This document shows, piece by piece, positions 24,198 to 32,550 of a DNA stretch of 64,000 bases. How positions within the stretch are numbered: position 1 is the first letter of the stretch; each line of letters starts with the position of its first letter. The DNA is from Halanaerobium polyolivorans. Lineage in GTDB: Bacteria; Bacillota; Halanaerobiia; Halanaerobiales; Halanaerobiaceae. The DNA lies in the NCBI RefSeq assembly GCF_020711195.1, contig NZ_JAJFAT010000013.1:1-64000 (forward strand). The letters are read 5' to 3'. The translations under genes and the position numbers were made by a program. A model generated the notes under the pieces. It was given only the letters and a program-made list of their open reading frames with translations. It ran no database searches and was not told the origin of the DNA.

Positions 24198-25493
24198 TTA
24201 GTATTCTGGGTTTCCAGTTTCAAAACCGGTTAAGTCCATCAAATCAAGTTCTAAGTATTCTAGAGCTGTTAAAGCATCTTCCTGTCCAGTTAATACTGAA
24301 TGTACAGCCTGGAAGAATAATTCAGAAGCCTGATTATAATTAGGAGCAGTTACAGTAGAAGGACGTGCTACTGCATTTGTAAATACTTCATATAAGCTGT
24401 CAAAGAAAGGAGCAGCTTCTAATACATCTTCATCTTCATATAGAGATTCAATAGTTGGGTTCAGAGTTGCTTGAACTGCACGCATTTTTTGAACTCTTTC
24501 ACTTGCTAAAAACATAGCTAGTTTTGCAGCTTCTTCAGGGTGATTACTGTATTTACTTGCACCTAAGTTCCAGCCACCTAAAGTAGCAGCAGGTTGTCCA
24601 TCTTCTCCAGCAGGTAAAGGAGCAACATCAAAGTTACCGGCGGTTGCTTTACCTTCTTCATGACCTAAAGCATAAGCATAAGGCCAGTTACGCATAAAGA
24701 GTGCATTACCAGCTTCCCAGGTACTACGAGCATCTTCTTCTGCCATACCAGTTACACCAGTAGGTGAGATTGTTCCAACCCAGCCAGCTGCCATCTCTAT
24801 CATTTCAACTGCATTTTCATTATTGATAGTTATTTTACCTTCAGGACTAACAATATCGCCACCATTATTTGAATAAATCCACTCAAGGGCATTACAGGTT
24901 AAACCTTCATAAGCATCCCCCTGCCAGACAAATCCTTCAAAATCTTCATTGCCAGCAGCTCTTTCCTGTTCAACAATATATTCTGCAGTAGCTTCTAACT
25001 CACTCCAGGTTTCAGGAACATCACGATCATACTTTTCTAATAGATCTGTTCTGTAATATAATAATCCTGCATCTGTAAACCATGGCAGTGCAACTAAACG
25101 ACCATCTGGAGTTGTATTGTTTTCAATAATAGCATCAAAATGATCATCAACTATTTCCTCTGCCCCATAATCATAAAAATCAAGGAAGTGTTCTTCTAGG
25201 TCACCAGGCCAAATAACATCGATCTGATAAACATCTACATTTGAACTTTCCGCTTCTAAAAACTGTAGATATAAGCCTAGTCTATCAGTTGCTAAGTCAG
25301 GTGTATCAAGAACTTCTACATTAACATGAGGATTTTCTTCCATATACCATTCAGCAGCAAGTTCAGTTGTTTCTAATTCCTGACCAACAGCACCACCAGC
25401 GATAGTAAGAGTAATTTGTTCCTCTGCTAAAACTAAACCAGTAAATATCATAACAAAAATTAGGGTTAAAACTAAGATCAATTTTTTTCTCAT
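24198..25493 (-). CDS. Extracellular sugar-binding protein (solute-binding family 1)
   Basis: The 431-residue receptor of the sugar ABC importer. The signal sequence reads KKLILVLTLIFVMIFTGLVL and no lipobox Cys is visible, so membrane anchoring is not evident. The mature part is acidic and carries family-1 features: QIDVIWPGDLEEHFLDF, YRTDLLEKYDRDVPETWSE, AGNALFMRNWPYA and LGGWNLGASKYS. Trehalose/maltose-type receptors have a similar layout. It follows the LacI gene and precedes the permeases. The ligand is inferred to be an alpha-glucoside from the GH65 neighbour. Confidence 0.9.
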   Translation of the reverse strand: MRKKLILVLTLIFVMIFTGLVLAEEQITLTIAGGAVGQELETTELAAEWYMEENPHVNVEVLDTPDLATDRLGLYLQFLEAESSNVDVYQIDVIWPGDLEEHFLDFYDYGAEEIVDDHFDAIIENNTTPDGRLVALPWFTDAGLLYYRTDLLEKYDRDVPETWSELEATAEYIVEQERAAGNEDFEGFVWQGDAYEGLTCNALEWIYSNNGGDIVSPEGKITINNENAVEMIEMAAGWVGTISPTGVTGMAEEDARSTWEAGNALFMRNWPYAYALGHEEGKATAGNFDVAPLPAGEDGQPAATLGGWNLGASKYSNHPEEAAKLAMFLASERVQKMRAVQATLNPTIESLYEDEDVLEAAPFFDSLYEVFTNAVARPSTVTAPNYNQASELFFQAVHSVLTGQEDALTALEYLELDLMDLTGFETGNPEY

Positions 25494-25553
25494 TAATAAT
25501 TCTCCTCCTCTAGATTTGGATAATCACTTCAATTTGATAGAAAATAAAATTAA

Positions 25554-26600
25554 CTAAGAACTTTTACTTCCCACCTCCATTTCTTCTGTTAAGTTTTTTA
25601 ATTTATTTGTACTTTCTCTAACCACAAGTTTATGTGGTATAAAAACCTTATTGTCTTCTACCTCCTGACCCTCAATTATTTGATTTAATAACTCTATACT
25701 CTTTAAACCAAGTTCATAACCTGATTGTTCAATAGTTGTTAAAGCAGGTTTAACATATTTACCAAGTTCAATTCCATCAAAGCCAACAATAGAAATTTCT
25801 TCTGGAACTTTAATTCCTTGTTCTAATAAATATCTGATCGCCCCAATTGCCATTTCGTCATTAAAGGCAAATATAGCAGAAGTATTTGGAAAGCGATCCA
25901 TAATCTTCTCGGCAGCTGAATAACCACTTTCAAAAGTAAAATCACCTTCGATGAATTTTTGAGAATCATATTTTATATCACTCATTCTCAAAGCTAGCTT
26001 AACTCCCCTTAGGCGCTCCTGACTTGCTAATAAATCAAGATCAGGACCTTTAATAAAAGCAATCTCTTTGTGGCCAACTCTACATAAATATTCCACAATA
26101 TCATAGGCAGCTGCCACATTATCAACTGTGACACATGGTATTTCTGGATCACTTATATAACCAGAGGCAAAAACTACCGGTATTTGATAATTCTTAACTA
26201 TGTTAAGTAAATCATTATAATAATTAGTAGTAATTAAAATAATACCATCAATCTTTTTTTGTTTCATAATATTTAAATAATTTTGTTCTTTCTCAAATTC
26301 TCCATCTGAATCACCATAAATTAAGGCAAAACCTTTTTCCCTGGCTTCAGCCTCTATACCTTTGAGCAGGTTTGCTAAAAATGGATGTTCCATACCAGCA
26401 CCAATTACACCGATTAAATTGCTTGTATTTGTTCTTAGTATTCGAGCAGAGTCATTAATTTGATAGTCAAGTTTTTCTACTGCTTTTTTAACTTTAAGAG
26501 CAGTCTCTTCTCTTACCAGTGAGCTATCATTTAAAACTCGCGAAACAGTACTTAATGAAACTCCTGCTAATTTTGCTACATCTTTCATAGTAACATCCAT
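25554..26600 (-). CDS. LacI-family transcriptional repressor
   Basis: A 348-residue regulator. The N-terminal helix-turn-helix reads VTMKDVAKLAGVSLSTVSRVLN with hinge residues NDSARILRTNTSN, followed by a periplasmic-binding-like sensor domain (GVIGAGMEHPF, DGIILITTNYY, AIFAFNDEMAIGAI, IVGFDGIELG). It probably represses its own operon (receptor, permeases, GH65) until the sugar or its breakdown product binds. Palindromes TGAAATCCATTTCA (26623-26636) and TGAAATCCTTTTCA (26846-26859) in front of the gene are candidate operators. Confidence 0.92.
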   Translation of the reverse strand: MDVTMKDVAKLAGVSLSTVSRVLNDSSLVREETALKVKKAVEKLDYQINDSARILRTNTSNLIGVIGAGMEHPFLANLLKGIEAEAREKGFALIYGDSDGEFEKEQNYLNIMKQKKIDGIILITTNYYNDLLNIVKNYQIPVVFASGYISDPEIPCVTVDNVAAAYDIVEYLCRVGHKEIAFIKGPDLDLLASQERLRGVKLALRMSDIKYDSQKFIEGDFTFESGYSAAEKIMDRFPNTSAIFAFNDEMAIGAIRYLLEQGIKVPEEISIVGFDGIELGKYVKPALTTIEQSGYELGLKSIELLNQIIEGQEVEDNKVFIPHKLVVRESTNKLKNLTEEMEVGSKSS

Positions 26601-26622
26601 AATACTCGCTCCTCATAATTTA

Positions 26623-26859
26623 TGAAATCCATTTCACTATTTACTATATTCAATATTAAATTAATTATTCCTGCAAAATATTTGAACTTTTTTGATAATT
26701 CACTAAAAAACTGCTTAAAATGCAAATTATTTGTGATTGACAGTAATATATATGTTATAATTACCATTTATTAATTATTATTTAAATTATTAGAAATTAT
26801 TTAAATTTTCTGTTAATTTAAAGAATGAAAACCTCTTGAAATTAATGAAATCCTTTTCA
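26623..26859 (-). promoter_or_regulatory. Upstream region of the LacI operon with two candidate operators
   Basis: TGAAATCCATTTCA (26623-26636) is a perfect 6-bp-arm palindrome 23 bp before the lacI-type start codon. TGAAATCCTTTTCA (26846-26859) is an imperfect copy further upstream with an extra half site TTTCA behind it. Pairs of such sites fit looping by a LacI tetramer or dimer. No strong minus-strand promoter could be picked in this AT-rich stretch. Confidence 0.5.
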
Positions 26860-26868
26860 TTTCAAACT

Positions 26869-26902
26869 AAAAAAAGGCCTACTTTTCGAAGTAAAGCCTT
26901 TT
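26869..26902 (-). terminator. Terminator overlapping the end of the OppA-like gene
   Basis: On the minus strand AAAAGGC and GCCTTTT arms with an inner TACTT/AAGTA stem are followed by a T run. The stem includes the last seven codons and the stop codon of the OppA-like gene. Confidence 0.7.
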
Positions 26903-28480
26903 ATATTCAGGAGGATTGAAATAATTGTCCAGTTTATCTATATTTCTTATTCTTTCATCGATCAGATAGCTTTCTGCACTCTGGAATAAATAAAGCAGGG
27001 GTGTTTCAGCTATAACAATATCTTTTATTAAAGCCAGAGCTCTTTCACGATTCTCTTGCTCAACTTCAATTTTAATATAATCTAAAAAATTATCTAAACG
27101 CGAATTAGTAAATGGCTTGTATTCACTGTCTGAGCTTAAATTATCAGAATGAAAGTTTTGATAAAGAAAATTATAAGGATCAGCAATGTTTGAGCTCTTA
27201 GCTAGCAAGTATTCGCTTTGATGATTTGATTCTGTTTTAAAATTCAAGTGATTTACCCAATTTCTCTTCTCCAGCTCTATTTCAATTCCATACTCAAGCA
27301 GCTGTTTTTTTACTTCTTCTGCTATTTTTTGGTTAACTGAATTTTTATTTACTGCCAGCTGAATAGTAAAGTTTGAGTTTAAATTATAATCCTCAATAAT
27401 TTTTTCTGCTTTTTCAGGATTATATGAATATAATTTTTTATTCGAGGCAGTAAGAAAGTCCTTAGCCGGTAGAAAATCATTTAAAGCCAAATTTTCAATA
27501 ATTTCTTGCCGGTCTACTGCATAATTTAAAAATTCTCTGAATTTGGCCTGTGCTAATAGATCACTATTATTCTTATTAAAAACTATACCATAATATTTAA
27601 GCTGATCAGCAGCAATTTTTTTAAAATTATAGTTCTCCACTTCTAAAGAACCTGCCAGAAATTGACCGTACTGATCAGAGTTCAGTTTATATAAAGAAAA
27701 ATAATCGATAGGTTTTTCTTCACCAGCTTCTAAATAATATTTGATTCCCTCTAAATATGGTAAGGCTCTGTCCTGATCATCTTTCTGCCAGTAATTATTA
27801 TTTCTTTTTAAAGTTAGTGATTCTGAATCAATATTTTCAAATGCAAAAGCACCACTACCGACAGGATTTAAGCTCCACTGACGATCTGGATTTAAAACAT
27901 CTTCTTTTGGCATAACAACAGCAGCATGGTGGGCTAAATTATATAAAAAGGGTGTATTGGATCTTTTTAATTCTATTATCAAGCGATATTTACCCTCGGT
28001 TCTAATCCCACTCAATTGCTCACTTTCACCTGAACTAAATTCCTGATAGCCCTTTATATCTTTTAATAATTCTCTGTAAGGAGATCTATTTTCAGGAGAT
28101 GCCAAATAATTTAAAGACCATTTCCAGTCTTCAGCCCTTACCTCTCTTCCTCTATTTTTGCTAGTAATATTTCCTTTGAATTCTTTTTGAAAATAGATAT
28201 TTTCTTTTAAATCAAAAGTCAATTTACGGCCTCCATCACTAATCTGCCAGGAGTCAGCTAATTCAGCTTTTAAATTTCCATTTTGATCAACACTGAGTAA
28301 GTTTTCGAAGATTTGATTAGTTATTTCTACTGAAATATCAGCTGCTGCCTGGGTTGGATTCAGAGTTATTGGCCGATTTAAGGCTCTTATCTTAAGCATA
28401 GATTGCTGTTCTGCTGCATTAATGCTGATTGAAAAAAACAGCAAGATGATTAAATTTAAAATTAATATTTTTTTCTTCAT
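26879..28480 (-). CDS. Oligopeptide-type ABC transporter substrate-binding protein (family 5)
   Basis: A secreted solute-binding protein family 5 (OppA/DppA-like) receptor for peptides or similar ligands. The longest frame has 562 residues, but the ATG at 28478-28480, behind GAGGAG, begins the signal peptide KKKILILNLIILLFFSISI and is the likely start (533 residues). Family features are RPITLNPTQAAADIS at the mature N-terminus, LKENIYFQ, AEDWKWSLNYLASPENRS and NPVGSGAFAFE. It is separated from oppDF by a strong terminator, so it is expressed on its own. No lipobox is evident. Confidence 0.88.
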   Translation of the reverse strand: MKKKILILNLIILLFFSISINAAEQQSMLKIRALNRPITLNPTQAAADISVEITNQIFENLLSVDQNGNLKAELADSWQISDGGRKLTFDLKENIYFQKEFKGNITSKNRGREVRAEDWKWSLNYLASPENRSPYRELLKDIKGYQEFSSGESEQLSGIRTEGKYRLIIELKRSNTPFLYNLAHHAAVVMPKEDVLNPDRQWSLNPVGSGAFAFENIDSESLTLKRNNNYWQKDDQDRALPYLEGIKYYLEAGEEKPIDYFSLYKLNSDQYGQFLAGSLEVENYNFKKIAADQLKYYGIVFNKNNSDLLAQAKFREFLNYAVDRQEIIENLALNDFLPAKDFLTASNKKLYSYNPEKAEKIIEDYNLNSNFTIQLAVNKNSVNQKIAEEVKKQLLEYGIEIELEKRNWVNHLNFKTESNHQSEYLLAKSSNIADPYNFLYQNFHSDNLSSDSEYKPFTNSRLDNFLDYIKIEVEQENRERALALIKDIVIAETPLLYLFQSAESYLIDERIRNIDKLDNYFNPPEYKRLYFEK

Positions 28481-28545
28481 ATAATAACTCCTCTTTTTGC
28501 TATAATTACTTTCCTTAATTATATTATTCAATATAAAATACAAAA

Positions 28546-28572
28546 AACCTGTTTTGGTAGCTACCAAAACAG
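28546..28572 (-). terminator. Terminator of oppDF
   Basis: A perfect 26-bp palindrome, CCTGTTTTGGTAG and CTACCAAAACAGG (28547-28572), is followed by TTTTTTG on the minus strand. It lies between oppF and the OppA-like gene. Confidence 0.85.
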
Positions 28573-28617
28573 GAATTATAATCTAATAATAGACTAATTT
28601 TTTATTAAATCAACAAT

Positions 28618-29592
28618 TTATTCTTCTAATAAATGACAGGCTGCATAATGACCATTACCATAGTCCTTAAATTCAGGCTCTATAATAGGACATTTGTCAA
28701 ATGCTTTAGGACAGCGGGTATGAAAACGACAGCCTGAAGGTGGATCAACAGGACTGGGTACATCCCCTTTTAAGATAATCCTATCTTTTTTCTTCTTAGG
28801 ATCTGCTTCTGGAATCGCAGATAAAAGTGATTGTGTATAAGGATGAATAGGATTTTTAAACAATTCTCTTTTATCAGCTAATTCTACTATCTTACCTAAA
28901 TACATTACAGCAACTCTATCACTAATATGTTTAACAACACTTAAATCATGAGCTATAAATAAATAGGTTAAACCAAATTCTTTCTGTAAATCCTGCATTA
29001 AATTTACTACCTGGGCCTGAACCGAAACATCTAAAGCAGATACAGGCTCATCAGCAATAATTAATTTAGGATCTACCGCCAGAGCCCTTGCAACCCCAAT
29101 TCTCTGCCTCTGGCCTCCACTGAATTCATGGGGATAACGGTTCATATATTCTGCCCCTAAACCCACATTTTCCAGGATTTCTTTAACCTTATTATTGCGA
29201 TCTTTTTTGTTTTTGGCTAATTTATGAATATCAAGCGGCTCTCCCACTATATCAGCAACTGTCATTCTCGGATTTAAAGAAGCATAGGGATCTTGAAAAA
29301 TGATCTGCATATCTCTTCTGATTTCTCTTAACTGGCTTTTATTAAGGGCCATCACATCTCTACCCTCAAATAATACTTCTCCTGCAGTAGCTTCAAGCAG
29401 TCTAAGTATGGTTCTACCGGTAGTTGATTTTCCACAACCAGATTCTCCAACCAGACCTAAGGTTTCACCTTCATTAACATAAAAGGAGATATCATCTACA
29501 GCTTTGACATGAGCAACGGTTCTTTTGATTATTCCAGCTTTAACCGGAAAATATTTTTTTAAATTATTTACTTCAAGTAATTTCTCAGCCAT
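28618..29592 (-). CDS. Oligopeptide ABC transporter ATP-binding protein OppF/DppF type
   Basis: A 324-residue ATPase with Walker [10 protein letters not shown], signature [16 protein letters not shown], Walker [13 protein letters not shown] and H-loop FIAHDLS. The C-terminal extension has the oligopeptide-family Cys motif [15 protein letters not shown], which may bind a [4Fe-4S] cluster. It is translated with the OppD-type gene through a TAATG overlap. No cognate permease genes (OppB/C) are in the window. Confidence 0.92.
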   Translation of the reverse strand: MAEKLLEVNNLKKYFPVKAGIIKRTVAHVKAVDDISFYVNEGETLGLVGESGCGKSTTGRTILRLLEATAGEVLFEGRDVMALNKSQLREIRRDMQIIFQDPYASLNPRMTVADIVGEPLDIHKLAKNKKDRNNKVKEILENVGLGAEYMNRYPHEFSGGQRQRIGVARALAVDPKLIIADEPVSALDVSVQAQVVNLMQDLQKEFGLTYLFIAHDLSVVKHISDRVAVMYLGKIVELADKRELFKNPIHPYTQSLLSAIPEADPKKKKDRIILKGDVPSPVDPPSGCRFHTRCPKAFDKCPIIEPEFKDYGNGHYAACHLLEE

Positions 29593-30632
29593 TAACCAAG
29601 CACACCTCCATTAGAATAAATCCTTTCTCCACGCTGTTTGATTTTTTCCAGTTCTTTATATCTCCAGCAGCGGACCTTATGTCCTTTAACAACCTCTTCT
29701 AAATCAGGTTCGACTTCATAACATTTTCCTTCTGCCAGAGGACAGCGGGTATTAAATTTACACCCATCTGGAAAATTCAATGGAGAGGGTACACTTCCCG
29801 GTATGGCTTCAAGTCGATCTACATCCCTATCTAGCTTGGGAATTGAATTCATCAAGCCCCAGGTATAAGGATGTTTAGGATCTTCAAATAAAGTATCTAC
29901 ATCTGTATATTCTATAACTTTACCGGCATACATAACAGCAACCCGATCCGAAACTTCAGCAATAACACCTAAATCATGGGTTATCATCATTATGGCCATC
30001 CCATATTTTTCTTTCAAACTATTCATTAATTCTAAAATTTGAGCCTGAATTGTAACATCAAGGGCTGTTGTTGGTTCATCAGCAATTAATAATTGAGGAT
30101 CACAGGATAATGCCATAGCGATCATCACTCTCTGCCTCATACCTCCAGAAAGCTGGTGGGGATATTCTTTAACCCTCTGTTCAGGTAAAGGAATCCCTAC
30201 TTTTTTCAGCATTTCTACAGCCTGACGCATTGCCTCTTTACGCTTTACTTTTTTATGCAGCATAATCGCTTCTGCAATCTGATCTCCAATGGTATAAACA
30301 GGGTTTAATGAAGTCATAGGCTCCTGAAAAATCATTGAAATATCATTACCTCTTATTTTGCGCATTTCTTTATTGCTTAATTTAGTTAGATCTTTATTTT
30401 TAAAATTAATTTCACCAGCCTCAATTTTACCTGGTGGTGATTCTACAAGTCTCATAATAGAAAGAGAGGTAACACTTTTACCACAGCCAGACTCACCTAC
30501 AACACCAAGAGTCTCACCGGGATATATTTCAAAATCAACTCCATCTACAGCCTTGACAACACCCTCTTCTGTATAAAAATAAGTTTTTAAATTTTTGACT
30601 TCTACAAGCTTTTCCTTACTCAAAAATTCCAC
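29592..30632 (-). CDS. Oligopeptide ABC transporter ATP-binding protein OppD/DppD type
   Basis: A 346-residue ATPase with Walker [10 protein letters not shown], signature [16 protein letters not shown], Walker [13 protein letters not shown] and H-loop MITHDLG. The C-terminal extension [14 protein letters not shown] is the Cys-rich motif of the family. With the downstream OppF-like gene it makes the ATPase pair of a peptide importer. The permeases must lie elsewhere, or these ATPases serve several importers. Confidence 0.92.
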   Translation of the reverse strand: MEFLSKEKLVEVKNLKTYFYTEEGVVKAVDGVDFEIYPGETLGVVGESGCGKSVTSLSIMRLVESPPGKIEAGEINFKNKDLTKLSNKEMRKIRGNDISMIFQEPMTSLNPVYTIGDQIAEAIMLHKKVKRKEAMRQAVEMLKKVGIPLPEQRVKEYPHQLSGGMRQRVMIAMALSCDPQLLIADEPTTALDVTIQAQILELMNSLKEKYGMAIMMITHDLGVIAEVSDRVAVMYAGKVIEYTDVDTLFEDPKHPYTWGLMNSIPKLDRDVDRLEAIPGSVPSPLNFPDGCKFNTRCPLAEGKCYEVEPDLEEVVKGHKVRCWRYKELEKIKQRGERIYSNGGVLG

Positions 30633-30656
30633 CTACCCTATATAATATTATATTTA

Positions 30657-30697
30657 TAAAAAATAAGTCCGCTAATAAATATCCGGATTATTTTTTG
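30657..30697. terminator. Hairpin downstream of slt and inside the oppDF leader
   Basis: AATAA-G-TCCG and CGGATTATT pair with one bulge around an 11- to 12-nt loop. T-rich runs follow on both strands. It is the first hairpin after slt but also lies about 45 nt into the predicted oppDF transcript, so it may end slt transcripts, attenuate oppDF, or both. Confidence 0.5.
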
Positions 30698-30740
30698 AAT
30701 TATCGAATTAAACTAATTATATAAATTATCACTAAACTAA

Positions 30741-30769
30741 ATTATATCTTTAATTTAGTAAAAAATCAA
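30741..30769 (-). promoter_or_regulatory. Promoter of oppDF
   Basis: On the minus strand TTGATT (30764-30769) and TATAAT (30741-30746) are separated by 17 bp, about 110 bp before the OppD-type start. Confidence 0.55.
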
Positions 30770-30782
30770 ATTAGAGCCTTGA

Positions 30783-31361
30783 CTAATAATTAATAAAAAT
30801 ATTGCTATTTTGATAATAATCTCTGGTTGAAAGTACTCTTCTCACATATTTATCTGTTTCTGCAAAAGGAATCTCATAATCCTCTATTTCTCCCTGCCAG
30901 CCACTTCGCATCCATCTTCTAACAGTATTTTGGCCTGCATTATAAGCAGCAAGGCTTTTAACCAAATGACCGTCATGCTTCTCATAAAGGTAGGCAAAAT
31001 ACCAGCTGCCTAATTTAATATTTGTTTCTGGATCAAATAAATCCTCAAGCTCAAAATCATCTACTCCTATTTCCTCGGCTATCCAGGCTCCAGTTGCAGG
31101 CATAATCTGCATTAATCCTAAAGCACCTCGAAAAGATTCTGAGCTTTGATCAAATCTACTTTCAACATATATTATTGCTGCAAGCAATTCTGCTTCAATA
31201 GCATTTTTTTCTGCATATTTTAGAATATAATTCTCATATTGAATAACCTCAAATGATCTTCTTAACTGCCAAAAATCTAAATCTGCAGAATAGATTAGAA
31301 ATAAGGTGATTATTAAAATAATTAAAGCAGCTGCTTTTAAAATATTTTTCTTTGCCAACAA
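30783..31361 (-). CDS. slt: Lytic transglycosylase (SLT domain)
   Basis: A small, 192-residue peptidoglycan-cleaving enzyme. An N-terminal helix (LKAAALIILIITLFLIYSA) exports or anchors it. The SLT domain shows AAIIYVESRFDQ with the catalytic Glu, GALGLMQIMPATG and AAYNAGQNTVRRWM. It acts on the glycan strands outside the membrane. TTG start seven bases behind AGGGAGG. It lies 30 bp behind the coaE-mgsA gene and completes the polA-mutM-coaE-slt arrangement seen in related anaerobes. Confidence 0.9.
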   Translation of the reverse strand: MLAKKNILKAAALIILIITLFLIYSADLDFWQLRRSFEVIQYENYILKYAEKNAIEAELLAAIIYVESRFDQSSESFRGALGLMQIMPATGAWIAEEIGVDDFELEDLFDPETNIKLGSWYFAYLYEKHDGHLVKSLAAYNAGQNTVRRWMRSGWQGEIEDYEIPFAETDKYVRRVLSTRDYYQNSNIFINY

Positions 31362-31391
31362 TTCTTTTCCTCCCTAACTTAAGGCTCAATC

Positions 31392-32369
31392 TTAATTGCT
31401 CTTTTTTCCTAAAACATGGATTACCATTTCTGCAGTGGCCAGGTTTGTAGCTAAGGGTGTTTCATGAACATCACAGAGCCTTAAAAGAGCAGTTACATCT
31501 GGTTCATGAGGTTGAGCTGTTAAAGGGTCTCTCAAAAAAATTACACCATTTAATCTTCCTTTAGCAATTTCAGCTCCGATCATCTGGTCTCCACCAAGTG
31601 GTCCAGAAGCCATTCTTTCCACCTCTAATCCAGTTGCTTCTCTGATTCTTTTTCCGGTTGTCCCGGTTGCAATCAAACGCATTTTACTGAGTATCTTTTT
31701 ATGCCGCCTGGCAAAATTAATCATGGCTTCTTTTTTGGCATCATGAGCAATTAAGGCAATCCTCATGAACTCTCCATCAACTATTTTTAAAATTTCTTGC
31801 CAGTGAGAATCTAATTTTTCTTTTAATTCTTCTCTTGTCCCATTATTTTTTATCACCAGATCAGCCTTCTCTTCTTTTTCTGCTAAGGGTATTTGAGATT
31901 CTATTCTTTTTTTGGCTTCCTCTTTATTAAGCTTATCTCTATTTTTTAACCTTTTTATCTGTTCCTTTTTGGATGCAGATATAACCCAATTTTGATCACA
32001 AAAATGATTTAAACCAACTTCAAATAATAAGGGAGCCATAAAAATAACAATTTTATTATCTTCTAAATAATAAAAGGCTTTTTCTTTCATTTCATAAATG
32101 ATTAAAGGGTGAAGCAGTGATTCTAATTTCTTTCTCTGATTGGGCTCAGAGAAAATTAAATCAGCCAGTTTTTTTCTGTTCAGCTCTCCATCTTCCTGCA
32201 AAAATTCTTCACCAAATTCATTGACAACCAACTGCCAGCCTTTTTCACCTTTTTTTGTTAATTGGTGTGATATTTTATCTGCATCAATAACCACAGCACC
32301 TTTAGCTGCAAGGTATTCAGCTGCAGTTGATTTTCCAGTTGCAATACCTCCTGTCAAACCTATAATCAT
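31392..32369 (-). CDS. coaE-mgsA: Dephospho-CoA kinase fused to methylglyoxal synthase
   Basis: One 325-residue frame joins two enzymes. Residues 1 to about 198 are dephospho-CoA kinase, the last step of CoA synthesis, with P-loop [12 protein letters not shown] and the LHPLI segment. Residues 202-325 are a full methylglyoxal synthase, which turns dihydroxyacetone phosphate into methylglyoxal, with [27 protein letters not shown] (catalytic Asp) and the LTAQPHEPD motif (His). The joint is short (KIVDGEF before Met202). An internal Shine-Dalgarno (GGAGAG) lies three bases before the ATG of Met202 (31764-31766), so free MgsA could also be made. The IS element now separates this gene from mutM. 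The fusion is direct in the sequence; its benefit is unknown. Confidence 0.88.
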   Translation of the reverse strand: MIIGLTGGIATGKSTAAEYLAAKGAVVIDADKISHQLTKKGEKGWQLVVNEFGEEFLQEDGELNRKKLADLIFSEPNQRKKLESLLHPLIIYEMKEKAFYYLEDNKIVIFMAPLLFEVGLNHFCDQNWVISASKKEQIKRLKNRDKLNKEEAKKRIESQIPLAEKEEKADLVIKNNGTREELKEKLDSHWQEILKIVDGEFMRIALIAHDAKKEAMINFARRHKKILSKMRLIATGTTGKRIREATGLEVERMASGPLGGDQMIGAEIAKGRLNGVIFLRDPLTAQPHEPDVTALLRLCDVHETPLATNLATAEMVIHVLGKKSN

Positions 32370-32384
32370 TTAAAATCCCTCCTG

Positions 32385-32394
32385 CTTTAGCTAA
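32385..32394. repeat. Target-site duplication, left copy
   Basis: CTTTAGCTAA directly abuts the left end of the IS element and is identical to 34284-34293. Confidence 0.85.
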
Positions 32395-32550
32395 GTACTG
32401 TCAAATCTTTTTGAACATTTTTCCGTCTAAACCTTGTTATATCAACAATCTATCTTTAAAACTTGCCAACCTCCCTTTTTCAAGGTATATTTAGAGTAAA
32501 ATCAACTACGTTTTAACTAAACTATCTAGAAAAAAAGGAGGCGGCAAACT

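Noticed and set aside
26737-26761. Plus-strand TTGACA and TATAAT between the LacI and OppA genes
   Set aside because: The spacer is 13 bp, too short for a sigma-A promoter, and no plus-strand gene follows.
28481-28567. 29-codon N-terminal extension of the OppA-like protein
   Set aside because: The extension would precede a clear signal peptide and has no ribosome binding site; GAGGAG lies before the internal ATG.
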